Of a stretch of 64,000 nt of DNA, positions 1 through 7,648 are shown one piece after another. Under the pieces are notes generated by a model. That model was given only the letters and a program-made list of their open reading frames with translations, ran no database searches and was not told the DNA's origin. Each line of letters begins with the position of its first letter. The stretch's first letter is position 1. This DNA is from Sedimenticola_A sp040506425. GTDB taxonomy: Bacteria > Pseudomonadota > Gammaproteobacteria > Chromatiales > Chromatiaceae. The stretch spans positions 1,674,001 through 1,738,000 of the forward strand of contig OZ245051.1 in assembly GCA_965224515.1 (NCBI GenBank), in the 5' to 3' direction. The position numbers were made by a program, and so were the translations under genes.

Positions 1-1220
1 TGGATGTCTGGTTTGACTCGGGTACCACGCACTTTTCAGTGCTGAAACCCCATGAAGGGCTGGAGTATCCCGCCGATCTCTACCTTGAGGGATCCGATCA
101 GCATCGCGGCTGGTTCCAGTCCTCCCTTTTGACCTCTGTGGCGATCAACGACAGTGCCCCCTACAAGGGCGTGCTGACCCACGGTTTCACCGTGGATGCC
201 AAGGGTCACAAGATGTCCAAGTCCCAGGGCAACGTGGTCAGCCCCCAGAAGGTGATGAAGGCGTTGGGTGCCGACATTATCCGTCTCTGGGTGGCAGCAA
301 CCGACTACCGGGGCGAGATGACCGTTTCGGACGAGATTCTGAAGCGCACCGCCGATGCCTATCGACGTATCCGCAATACGGGGCGTTTCCTGTTGGCCAA
401 CCTCAATGGTTTCGATCCTGAGAAGAACCTGGTTGCACCTGGGGATATGCTGAAGCTGGATCGCTGGGCGGTGGATCGAGCCTTGCAGTTGCAGGAGGAG
501 ATCCGCGAGGCCTACGTCGACTACAACTTCCATCTTATTTACCAGAAGGTGCTTAACTTCTGCGGCACAGAGATGGGTGGTTTCTACCTTGATGTGATCA
601 AGGATCGTCAGTACACCACCCAGGAGGAGAGCATTGCCCGACGCTCCTGCCAAACCGCGATGTACCACATCATCGAGGCAATGACCCGCTGGCTGGCGCC
701 GGTGCTCACCTTTACCGCCGATGAGTTGTGGCAGCACGTCCCCGGTCAGCGCAGTGAGACTGTTTTTACTGAAACATGGTACGAGGGGTTGTTCGGGCTG
801 GATAAGGATGACAGCTTCAACCGGGAGTTCTGGAACAGGGTGATTGGCGTTCGAACGGCTGTAGGAAAACAGCTGGAATCCCTGCGTACAAGCGGTGCAA
901 TCGGCTCATCCCTGGATGCCGAGGTGGAGCTCTATTGCGATGATGGACTGGCCAAGGCCCTTGGCAGTCTGGAAGACGAGTTGCGATTCAACCTCATCAC
1001 CTCTTATGCCCGGGTCCGCCCCCTGGCTGACAAGCCAGCGGATGCCGTGGAGACAGAGATTGAGGGGCTGTTCGTGCATTGTAAAGCCTCCGGGCATGTC
1101 AAGTGCACCCGTTGCTGGCATCACCGTGAGGACGTGGGCTCTAACGCGGAACATCCGGAGCTGTGCGGTCGCTGCGTGGACAACGTGGCTGGTGAAGGCG
1201 AAAGCCGCCGTTTCACCTGA
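1..1220 (+). CDS. ileS: Isoleucyl-tRNA synthetase, C-terminal part (5' end outside window)
   Basis: Cytoplasmic class I aminoacyl-tRNA synthetase that charges tRNA-Ile. The reading frame is open from the first bases, beginning with the family motif DVWFDSG, so the gene starts upstream of the window. The catalytic signature KMSKSQGN lies near base 215, followed by the helical anticodon-binding domain. The C-terminus carries the zinc-binding cysteine cluster (CTRCW about base 1088, then CGRC about base 1164), typical of bacterial IleRS. The next gene, lspA, starts 14 bases after the stop, matching the conserved ileS-lspA pair. Identification is firm; only about 405 residues of a roughly 940-residue enzyme are visible. 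Confidence 0.98.
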   Translation, partial: DVWFDSGTTHFSVLKPHEGLEYPADLYLEGSDQHRGWFQSSLLTSVAINDSAPYKGVLTHGFTVDAKGHKMSKSQGNVVSPQKVMKALGADIIRLWVAATDYRGEMTVSDEILKRTADAYRRIRNTGRFLLANLNGFDPEKNLVAPGDMLKLDRWAVDRALQLQEEIREAYVDYNFHLIYQKVLNFCGTEMGGFYLDVIKDRQYTTQEESIARRSCQTAMYHIIEAMTRWLAPVLTFTADELWQHVPGQRSETVFTETWYEGLFGLDKDDSFNREFWNRVIGVRTAVGKQLESLRTSGAIGSSLDAEVELYCDDGLAKALGSLEDELRFNLITSYARVRPLADKPADAVETEIEGLFVHCKASGHVKCTRCWHHREDVGSNAEHPELCGRCVDNVAGEGESRRFT

Positions 1221-1234
1221 CAGGTAATCTTGAC

Positions 1235-1717
1235 GTGCTTCGTTGGCTTTGGCTCTCAGTGATCATTATCGGGCTTGATCAGATCAGCAAACAGCTGGTC
1301 GAGTCCAGCCTGATGGTGTACGAAACTGTCCCCCTGGTGCCGTTTTTCAACCTGACCCTGGCCTATAACGAGGGGGCGGCCTTCAGCTTTCTCAGTGACC
1401 AGGGCGGATGGCAGCGCTGGTTCTTCTCGGTACTGGCGCTTATTGTGAGCATTATCATGGTGTTCTGGATGAAGCGCCTTCAGCAGAGCGAGTGGCTGAT
1501 AGCCATCTCTTTGAGTCTTATCGTTGGCGGTGCTCTCGGTAATCTCATTGACCGGGTCTTGTTCGGCCATGTCATTGATTTTCTGGATATCTATTACCAG
1601 CAGTGGCACTGGCCGGCGTTCAACATCGCAGACTCCGCCATATTCATAGGTGTTATTTTCATGCTTTTTGACGCTTTTCGTGGCGAAGAAGAGAAATCTC
1701 AGCTAAATAACCAGTAA
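1235..1717 (+). CDS. lspA: Lipoprotein signal peptidase (signal peptidase II)
   Basis: Inner-membrane aspartyl protease that removes the signal peptide of diacylglyceryl-modified prolipoproteins. The 160-residue length is normal. Four hydrophobic segments are visible, and the catalytic aspartates sit in GNLIDR (about residue 111) and FNIADSA (about residue 130); the NEGAAFSFL motif is also present. The start is GTG, 14 bases after the ileS stop, so the two genes are probably co-transcribed. In E. coli and Pseudomonas the next genes are fkpB and ispH; here those lie near 52-53 kb in the opposite orientation. Confidence 0.97.
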   Translation: MLRWLWLSVIIIGLDQISKQLVESSLMVYETVPLVPFFNLTLAYNEGAAFSFLSDQGGWQRWFFSVLALIVSIIMVFWMKRLQQSEWLIAISLSLIVGGALGNLIDRVLFGHVIDFLDIYYQQWHWPAFNIADSAIFIGVIFMLFDAFRGEEEKSQLNNQ

Positions 1718-1778
1718 GAGCCTGTCCGTCTGGTCGCCTGTTGGTGCGCGGGTGGGTACAGGTAAGCTGGGAAGTGAG

Positions 1779-2996
1779 ATGTCTGCCAATGGTGAAACTG
1801 GGCTGCTCGAGCGAAAGCGTTCAGTCCATTACCTGATTGCGACCCTGTTCATTGTTGTGGGTCTGCTGTGCGGCGCCATGGTATACCTCCTATACAACGG
1901 TCATCGCATGACCGAAACCTATGCGCCCCAGATCTGGGCCGCCATGGGTATCAAGTTTCACCTGAGCATTGGCCATCTCTGGTTCGAGGAAATTCTGTCG
2001 GGGGACAGGCACGAGGATATTGCCGTGGTCAGCAGGCATTTTTCCAAGGCTGAAAGGCATGCCCGGAATCTCCTTGAAGGTGGGGTCTACAAGAAAGGCA
2101 GGGTCTTTCCCCTGGCTGACAGGCATGTGCGGCATAACGTGGAAGAGATGCTGGTCGGGATTGCTGAGTTCAGGGATATCTCTGATCAGCGCTATCTCGC
2201 CTTCGAAGATGCCCTACCGGGCTCCGATATCGATCAGAAATTCGACCGGGTATTCTCTGTGCTGCTTCAACAGGCCGAGGGCATAGAGACCGCGATTCGC
2301 GACGAGATCAATGAATCCCTGGTGGAGTTTTATCGCAGCGGTGTGATGCTGATTCTCTCTTTTCTCGGTTTGGGTGGGTTGGTAAGCACGGCACTTTATC
2401 GCCTGGAGACACAAAAGCTTGAAAACCTGCAGGCCCTGGAGATCGCCAATCGCCAGATCAGTGAGCAGAATGAGCAGCTCTATGCCCTGGCCCATTATGA
2501 TTATCTGACTGGTCAGCCCAACCGGGCGCTGTTCTACGATCGCCTGAACCAGGCCTTACTGCAGGCCAGGCGTACCGGCCAGATTTTCGCTCTGCTGTAT
2601 GTCGATCTGGATGAGTTCAAAGAGGTGAATGATGCCCATGGTCATCATGTCGGGGATGAACTGCTTTGCCGGGTTACAGAACGCCTGGTCAAAGTTGTGC
2701 GCGAGAGTGACTCGGTGGCTCGCATTGGCGGCGATGAGTTTACAGTGCTGCTCACCAACCTGGTTGATGGGGAGCAGGCAGGGGATGCTGCCAAAGAAGT
2801 AGCCGGCAAGGTCCTGGAGGTTTTATCAAGCCCGTTCGAGGTGGAGGGTCATGAGCTGAATGTGACCGCCAGCATTGGTATCGCGCTCTATCCCGCGGAT
2901 GGCGAAGACGAGCATCACCTGATGCAGAATGCAGATGCTGCCATGTATCGTGCCAAGGCGGCGGGTCGAAATCAATTCTCAAGCTCCGCTGGCTAG
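1779..2996 (+). CDS. Membrane-bound diguanylate cyclase (GGDEF)
   Basis: Predicted to make cyclic di-GMP from two GTP. Residues count from the ATG at 1779, which has GGGAAG just upstream; an in-frame GTG at 1752 is an alternative. A membrane helix at about residues 19-42 is followed by a periplasmic segment of about 140 residues rich in helix-forming sequence, then a second helix near 190-210 and a GGDEF domain. The active-site motif is intact (RIGGDEF), and an RESD tetrapeptide at the usual distance upstream looks like the RxxD inhibitory I-site, so product feedback is likely. No recognised ligand-binding domain is seen in the periplasmic part. The next gene is convergent. Confidence 0.93.
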   Translation: MSANGETGLLERKRSVHYLIATLFIVVGLLCGAMVYLLYNGHRMTETYAPQIWAAMGIKFHLSIGHLWFEEILSGDRHEDIAVVSRHFSKAERHARNLLEGGVYKKGRVFPLADRHVRHNVEEMLVGIAEFRDISDQRYLAFEDALPGSDIDQKFDRVFSVLLQQAEGIETAIRDEINESLVEFYRSGVMLILSFLGLGGLVSTALYRLETQKLENLQALEIANRQISEQNEQLYALAHYDYLTGQPNRALFYDRLNQALLQARRTGQIFALLYVDLDEFKEVNDAHGHHVGDELLCRVTERLVKVVRESDSVARIGGDEFTVLLTNLVDGEQAGDAAKEVAGKVLEVLSSPFEVEGHELNVTASIGIALYPADGEDEHHLMQNADAAMYRAKAAGRNQFSSSAG

Positions 2997-3000
2997 ACGG

Positions 3001-3600
3001 TCACAGTTTGCTTCGGCCGTGAAACATCAGTGTCGGTGGGCGTTCCCCATCCACACGGATCCGGCTGAGATGGGCCGTATCCACATGCATGCGGAATACC
3101 GCTTCAGGCGGGGCATTCAGTGCCCTGGTGATGATGGCGCGAATCACCCCGGCGTGGGCTACGATGAGCATGTGTTTACCGCTGTGCTCAGCAAGAACGT
3201 CATCGTAGGCAGCGCCTACCCGCTCTATGAAATCCACCACGTATTCCGCCCCAGGCGGCCTGTGATTGTGGGGGTCGTGGAAATAGCGTGAAATGATCTC
3301 CGGGTCATCGGCTTTGAGTTCGTCTGGGGTTTTACCCTCCCACTCTCCGTAGTCAAGCTCCTGCAGCCGCTTATCCACGGTAAGGGGAATGTCCAGCTTC
3401 TCTGTCAGCGCCTCGGAAAACTCGCGGCACCTGCTTAGTGGAGAGCTGATGACCTGTTGCCAGGGGGTCTCCCTCGAAGCGGAGTGCCACATCTGTTCCC
3501 AGCCGTGCTCACTCAGGGGGTCATCCTGTTTTCCCCGGTAGCGCCGACCACCCACAGGCTGGCCGTGGCGGAGTAGATCAATCAGTGTCTCATGTTGCAT
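3001..3600 (-). CDS. Histidine phosphatase family protein (CobC/phosphoglycerate mutase-like)
   Basis: Small branch-2 histidine phosphatase of 199 residues. The phosphohistidine motif is LLRHGQP near the N-terminus, the second catalytic histidine is in VAHAGVIRA near the C-terminus, and LDYGEWEG is a typical internal motif. Members include alpha-ribazole phosphatase CobC and broad sugar-phosphate phosphatases; substrate cannot be assigned. A cobalamin adenosyltransferase gene lies 50 kb away, which is not enough to call cobC. The ATG at 3600 was chosen over an upstream in-frame ATG at 3663 because the latter would lie inside ampE. It is probably the last gene of the minus-strand run from 7.4 kb. 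Confidence 0.85.
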   Translation of the reverse strand: MQHETLIDLLRHGQPVGGRRYRGKQDDPLSEHGWEQMWHSASRETPWQQVISSPLSRCREFSEALTEKLDIPLTVDKRLQELDYGEWEGKTPDELKADDPEIISRYFHDPHNHRPPGAEYVVDFIERVGAAYDDVLAEHSGKHMLIVAHAGVIRAIITRALNAPPEAVFRMHVDTAHLSRIRVDGERPPTLMFHGRSKL

Positions 3601-3628
3601 AGGGTTGTCTTTGCGGATACTTGGTTTA

Positions 3629-4489
3629 TCAGCCAATCCAGTAGGCGAGGTATCCCAGTGCAAGCAGGCTGAGCAGTGTCAGGGATGCCCGCCATACCAG
3701 CCCGAGGGCCGTCTCAGCCATAATTGCAGTGGAGAGGATTGACTCCTGATCATCGAACTGGCTGCCGATGCGCAGTGCGCCAAGTCCTGCCCCGCTGAGT
3801 ATGCGGTTGTTCGCCTCCAGCCTGTGGTCGGCTATTTCAGCACTCTGTCGCCAGCCATGCAGTGCATCTTCAAAGCTGCCGCTGACGGCATAGAGCAGTG
3901 CGGTCATTCTGGCGGGTAGCCAGTTGAGCAGGTAACAGAGCTGGGCGATGGCGTCATCGGTTTCCTCTACCGTGTCGCTCTCATGACTATTGTCGTTGAG
4001 GTGGTGTGCGATGCGATACAGTGCGGCGCCAAGAGGGCCAAGGAAAAGGAACCAGAAGATAACGCCAAACAGCCTGCTGCAGGCCTCGGTTAGAATTTTT
4101 CCGGCTACACGTATAGGGGTGTCAGGGGCGGAGGCCTTGGTGTCGTCGTTCAGTATCTCTGAAAGTGTGGCGCTGTCATCCCCTGAGCCCGATTCAAACT
4201 CATCAATGATGGTGTTGACCTGGCGGTCCAGGTCTTTGGGGCCCAGGCAGAACAGCAGCACGATGCTGCTGTAGACCAGTGCCGAGAGGCCCGAATCGAA
4301 AACTGACTGAAACCAGGCTACAGCAGCCACAGGAAGTACTGGCACAAGCAGTATCGCCAGTGGGTGGTCGGGGAGCTTTGTTGTCAGCCAGCCATGGTAG
4401 CTGTCAAACCAATTTCCGCTACGGTACGTTTCGCGTTCCAGCACAAAACGGTCGAGCAGTAGGCTGATCAATATAGAGAAAAATGTCAT
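3629..4489 (-). CDS. ampE: AmpE-like membrane protein
   Basis: Polytopic inner-membrane protein of 286 residues in the AmpE/CobD-CbiB-like family. The N-terminus begins with the family pattern (LISLLLDRF followed by a short loop with WFDSYHGW). Hydrophobic segments lie at about residues 40-60, 65-85, 140-160 and 265-285, and the conserved LNWLPARMTALLYA sequence is at about 190. It lies 51 bases downstream of ampD on the same strand, which is the classical ampDE arrangement of enterobacteria and Pseudomonas. AmpE has been proposed as a signalling or transport partner in murein recycling, but its biochemical role is not settled. Confidence 0.88.
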   Translation of the reverse strand: MTFFSILISLLLDRFVLERETYRSGNWFDSYHGWLTTKLPDHPLAILLVPVLPVAAVAWFQSVFDSGLSALVYSSIVLLFCLGPKDLDRQVNTIIDEFESGSGDDSATLSEILNDDTKASAPDTPIRVAGKILTEACSRLFGVIFWFLFLGPLGAALYRIAHHLNDNSHESDTVEETDDAIAQLCYLLNWLPARMTALLYAVSGSFEDALHGWRQSAEIADHRLEANNRILSGAGLGALRIGSQFDDQESILSTAIMAETALGLVWRASLTLLSLLALGYLAYWIG

Positions 4490-4540
4490 CAGGTTTTCCG
4501 TGGCACTAGTTAACAGGCTCTATGCCCATTTTATCCATGC

Positions 4541-5095
4541 TTATGCTTCTTCGGCCAGCAGTTGCTTGAATCGCACCCAGTCGAAGGCATCTCCAGGATC
4601 GGTTTTACGGCCTGGGGCTATGTCGCTGTGCCCGACTATTTGCTCATGAGATAGGGTGGGGTAGTGCTCTAACAGTGTTTTTGTCACGGCGCCCAGGCTT
4701 TCGTATTGCTCATCCGTGTAGGTGATGTCGTCTGCGCCTTCCAGCTCAATTCCAATAGAGAAATCATTGCACTTTTCCCTGCCCCTGAAACAGGAGATGC
4801 CGGCGTGCCAGGCGCGTTGGGAGAACGGGACGTATTGAATAACCTCGCCAGTGCGTCGGATCAGAATGTGGGCGGATACCTGCAGATGACAGATATCCCG
4901 GAAATAGGGGTGTGTGTCAGGGTCCAGGCAGTTATGGAACAGGTTGTCGATCCAGGGGCCGCCGAATTCGTTGGGCGGCAGGCTGATGTTGTGAATTACC
5001 AACAGATCAACCGGGCAACCTTCAGGTCTTTCGTCCTGGTTAGGGGAGGGGTGCTGTCGCACGCCCTCCAGTCGCCCCTCAGGGTCGATTCTCAT
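4541..5095 (-). CDS. ampD: 1,6-anhydro-N-acetylmuramyl-L-alanine amidase
   Basis: Zinc amidase of cytosolic murein recycling that cleaves the peptide from anhydro-muropeptides and so limits AmpR-type beta-lactamase induction. The 184-residue length is normal. Visible motifs are LLVIHNISLPP (zinc histidine, about residue 35), AWHAGIS (substrate binding), IGIELEG, and GHSDIAPGRKTDPG, which carries the second histidine and the aspartate ligand. The start overlaps the stop of the upstream CBS gene by four bases (ATGA), indicating translational coupling. ampE follows. No ampR or beta-lactamase gene is visible in the window. Confidence 0.96.
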   Translation of the reverse strand: MRIDPEGRLEGVRQHPSPNQDERPEGCPVDLLVIHNISLPPNEFGGPWIDNLFHNCLDPDTHPYFRDICHLQVSAHILIRRTGEVIQYVPFSQRAWHAGISCFRGREKCNDFSIGIELEGADDITYTDEQYESLGAVTKTLLEHYPTLSHEQIVGHSDIAPGRKTDPGDAFDWVRFKQLLAEEA

Positions 5096-5493
5096 TGCCT
5101 GCGCAGACCCTTTGTCACCATGTCCGTAAGGCTTACAATGCCGATGATCTCCCGGTCTTGTACCACCGGTGCACGGGAGAGGTCATGCACGGTAAACAGC
5201 CTGGCGGCATAACGGATGTCCATATCCGGATCAACGGTGATAACCGGCTTGGACATGATTTCGTAGATGTTCACCCTGTCTGTAGGACGGTCTCTGGCCA
5301 GCACCTTGCGGGCGATATCCGAGATCATCACCATGCCGTGTTCATCATGTTTATTGCGCTTGCCGACCACCAGGCACTTGGTTTCAATATGTGCCATTTT
5401 ATTGAGGGCCGACTCCACGGTGTCCATGCCGTCCACAGTATCAAAGCTGGTTTTCATAATATCCCTGACGCGGACTATCTGACGCTCGCTCAC
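5092..5493 (-). CDS. Two-CBS-domain protein
   Basis: Stand-alone protein of 133 residues made of two CBS motifs, at about residues 8-60 and 75-133, forming one Bateman module expected to bind an adenine nucleotide. The first repeat contains MDTVESALNKMAHIETKCL and the second ITVDPDMDIRYAARLF followed by LSRAPVVQD. It has no enzyme or channel domain, so it probably acts on a partner. It overlaps the PII-like gene upstream and ampD downstream by four bases each. With the PII-like protein it suggests nucleotide-dependent control of the two DUF1538 membrane proteins encoded upstream (inference). Confidence 0.9.
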   Translation of the reverse strand: MSERQIVRVRDIMKTSFDTVDGMDTVESALNKMAHIETKCLVVGKRNKHDEHGMVMISDIARKVLARDRPTDRVNIYEIMSKPVITVDPDMDIRYAARLFTVHDLSRAPVVQDREIIGIVSLTDMVTKGLRRQ

Positions 5494-5840
5494 AGTTCTT
5501 CCTCCACGACGCTTGTTAATTCCTCTATCTGATGGCTGACGCCGACCGCATCTTCCACATCGATCTGAAATGCGATGCCGGTGCCGGGTTTTTCATCAAA
5601 TTCCCCCACCTCTGCGATGGTCTCGAGGATCGGGCGGCTCAAGTGCTCCTCCACCAGAAGCAGCACCATATCCCGCTGTATCTCAAGATTCAGGCCGAAG
5701 AAAGTTTTGTTTTTCTGAACCCCTTCGCCCCTCGCCTGGTTGATTACCGTCGAGCCGGTCGCCCCCGCCTTGCGGGCAGCTTCGACAACAGCATTGGTCT
5801 TGCTGTCCTCGATTAGCGTGATGATGAGTTTGAAATGCAT
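5490..5840 (-). CDS. PII-like signalling protein linked to DUF1538 proteins
   Basis: A 116-residue protein with the beta-alpha-beta pattern of the PII superfamily. It begins MHFKLIITLIEDSK, continues with GATGSTVINQARGEG in the T-loop region, and has a glycine-bearing loop KPGTGIAFQIDVED near residue 88, in the place of the PII nucleotide-binding B-loop. There is no tyrosine in the T-loop region, so uridylylation as in GlnB is unlikely. The ATG at 5840 has a GGAG upstream and follows the DUF1538 gene stop by two bases. Position suggests that it gates or senses for the adjacent membrane proteins rather than controlling nitrogen assimilation (inference). Confidence 0.88.
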   Translation of the reverse strand: MHFKLIITLIEDSKTNAVVEAARKAGATGSTVINQARGEGVQKNKTFFGLNLEIQRDMVLLLVEEHLSRPILETIAEVGEFDEKPGTGIAFQIDVEDAVGVSHQIEELTSVVEEEL

Positions 5841-5842
5841 GG

Positions 5843-6640
5843 TTATTCTCCGGTATTGGCTTTGCGGGCTTTCTTGGCCCGGCGTGCCTGCCATTCACTG
5901 AGTTGTGCGTAGCCCATAACACTCATGATGGGGAAAAGACTTGCGAATGCGATCAGGCCGAAACCGTCCAGAAGGGGGTTTCGACCCGGGATGTTGCTCG
6001 ATAGGCCCAGGCCCAGTGCCGCAACCAGGGGTACGGTGACTGTGGATGTGGTTACGCCCCCTGAGTCATATGCCAGTGCGATGATCGATTTCGGGCTGAA
6101 GGCGGTCTGCACGACAACAATGATGTAGCCGGCAATGATGTAGTAGTGCAGGGGGGTGCCTGTGACAATGCGGTAGGCGCCCAGGGAGATGCCCACGGCA
6201 ACGCCTATGGCTACCGCAATACGCAGTCCCCAGGTGCCTACGGCGCCACCCGAGACCTGGTTTGCCTTGATTGCCACTGCAATCAGGGAGGGCTCGGCTA
6301 TGGTGGTTGAGAAGCCGATTGCAAAGGCGAAAAGATAGACCCACAGGTAGTGTTGCCAGTTGTTGCTGATCTCATTTGCTGTCGCACTGATGCCCAGAAA
6401 TTCAGGCGCGGTGAGCTGTTGGGCCATCAGTTTCCCCAGGGGGAATAGTGCCTGCTCAAGCCCCTGCAGGAAGAAGGCGAGTCCCAGCAAAACAAACAGA
6501 AACCCCACCAGTATCTGTCGCAAGTTGGTTACCGGCTTGCGCAGAACCAGGAACTGAAAGCCGAAAATAATGGCTGCGATAGGGATAACGTCACGTACCG
6601 TGGCAACCAGCGTGTCAAAGAACTGAAGTATGCCGTCCAT
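5843..6640 (-). CDS. DUF1538 membrane protein (second copy)
   Basis: Predicted inner-membrane protein of 265 residues with about seven hydrophobic segments. It carries the DUF1538 hallmark YDSGGVTTSTVTVPLVAAL near residue 187, followed by PGRNPLLDGFGLIAFASL and a C-terminal VMGYAQL. The upstream neighbour has the same motifs in the same order, so the two arose by duplication; in other bacteria the two units can be fused. Function is unproven, with transport suggested by topology. The ATG at 6640 overlaps the stop of the upstream copy by one base (TGATG), indicating coupled translation and probably fixed stoichiometry. The PII-like gene follows immediately. Confidence 0.9.
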   Translation of the reverse strand: MDGILQFFDTLVATVRDVIPIAAIIFGFQFLVLRKPVTNLRQILVGFLFVLLGLAFFLQGLEQALFPLGKLMAQQLTAPEFLGISATANEISNNWQHYLWVYLFAFAIGFSTTIAEPSLIAVAIKANQVSGGAVGTWGLRIAVAIGVAVGISLGAYRIVTGTPLHYYIIAGYIIVVVQTAFSPKSIIALAYDSGGVTTSTVTVPLVAALGLGLSSNIPGRNPLLDGFGLIAFASLFPIMSVMGYAQLSEWQARRAKKARKANTGE

Positions 6641-7374
6641 CAAAGTATCATCCCGTAGCCCATGACAAAGATCATCGGTGTGAGGGAGGCAAAGGCGATC
6701 AGGCCGAAGCCGTCTGTCATCGGATTTCTGCCGCGGATACTGCTGGCCAGACCGACGCCGAGCGCGGTGACCAGGGGAACGGTAATGGTCGAGGTGGTGA
6801 CGCCGCCGGAGTCATAAGCGATACCGATGATCTCTTTCGGGGCAAAGAAGGTCATGATGACAACGCCGATATAACCGCCCATGATCAGATACTGCACTGG
6901 CCAGCCTTTGATAATACGTATCACCCCCACCACAATGGCCAGACCCACGGATATGGCGACGGTCATGCGCAGCCCCTGGGCGTAACTGTGTCTCTCTTCC
7001 GGGGTATCGACGATCATGCCGCCATTGGCGGCCACCGTGGCTGCTTCATTGGCAACGGCGATCAGGGCCGGCTCTGCCACGGTGGTGCCGAAACCCAGGG
7101 CGAATGCAAACGCGACCAGCCAGAACAGACTGCCCTTGTTGGCAAAGTCGTGGGCCATGGATTCACCAATCGGGAAAAGTCCCACTTTCAGCCCGTGTAC
7201 AAAGAGGGTGAGTCCAATAACCACCATCATGGTACCCACCAGGAGCCCGGTCAGGTTCGGAATGGGTTGCTGCAGTACGGCAAGCTGAAAAAAGGCGATA
7301 ACAGCCACGATCGGAGTCAGATCGCGGATGCTGTCCAGCATGGATTCCCAGAGATGTCGTATCAGTTTTTGCAC
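6640..7374 (-). CDS. DUF1538 membrane protein (first copy)
   Basis: Predicted polytopic membrane protein of 244 residues and first gene of the DUF1538-DUF1538-PII-CBS-ampD-ampE run. Motifs match the downstream copy: YDSGGVTTSTITVPLVTAL near residue 179, then IRGRNPMTDGFGLIAFASL and a terminal VMGYG. An acidic soluble loop of about 20 residues containing DTPEERHSYAQG is not shared with the second copy. The assumed start is GTG at 7374 without a clear ribosome-binding site, so a slightly shorter form beginning at an internal Met is possible. It is divergent from the DUF1631 gene, with 274 bases between. Confidence 0.87.
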   Translation of the reverse strand: MQKLIRHLWESMLDSIRDLTPIVAVIAFFQLAVLQQPIPNLTGLLVGTMMVVIGLTLFVHGLKVGLFPIGESMAHDFANKGSLFWLVAFAFALGFGTTVAEPALIAVANEAATVAANGGMIVDTPEERHSYAQGLRMTVAISVGLAIVVGVIRIIKGWPVQYLIMGGYIGVVIMTFFAPKEIIGIAYDSGGVTTSTITVPLVTALGVGLASSIRGRNPMTDGFGLIAFASLTPMIFVMGYGMIL

Positions 7375-7545
7375 TTCGCCGAATACCTTATCACGAGGTT
7401 AAGTTGCATGTTAACAGATTTGGGTTACCATCTGATTTCGCAGTGGAATTCTCTACATATAGGTTGCTTTTAGTCGATTATCTCCTAAACTCAATGCTGA
7501 ACGGGGGTCACATTTCGCAGTTTGGGGTGATGTAGGGTAGGATAT

Positions 7546-7561
7546 TGTGATTGTTATCACA
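7546..7561. promoter_or_regulatory. CRP/Vfr-like palindromic binding site
   Basis: The sequence TGTGATTGTTATCACA is a perfect match to the CRP half-sites TGTGA-N6-TCACA. It lies about 95 bases upstream of the DUF1631 start and about 185 bases upstream of the divergent DUF1538 operon. It is the only such exact palindrome noticed in the window. No convincing -35/-10 pair could be assigned around it. Binding by a CRP/Vfr-type regulator is inference. Confidence 0.5.
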
Positions 7562-7648
7562 GCATGGTATTTCGCCTGCTATTAGGATTTAACCTAGCAA
7601 AACGCCTCTTTTGGGCAGGAAAATCAATCTGAAACGTTAAATATAGAT

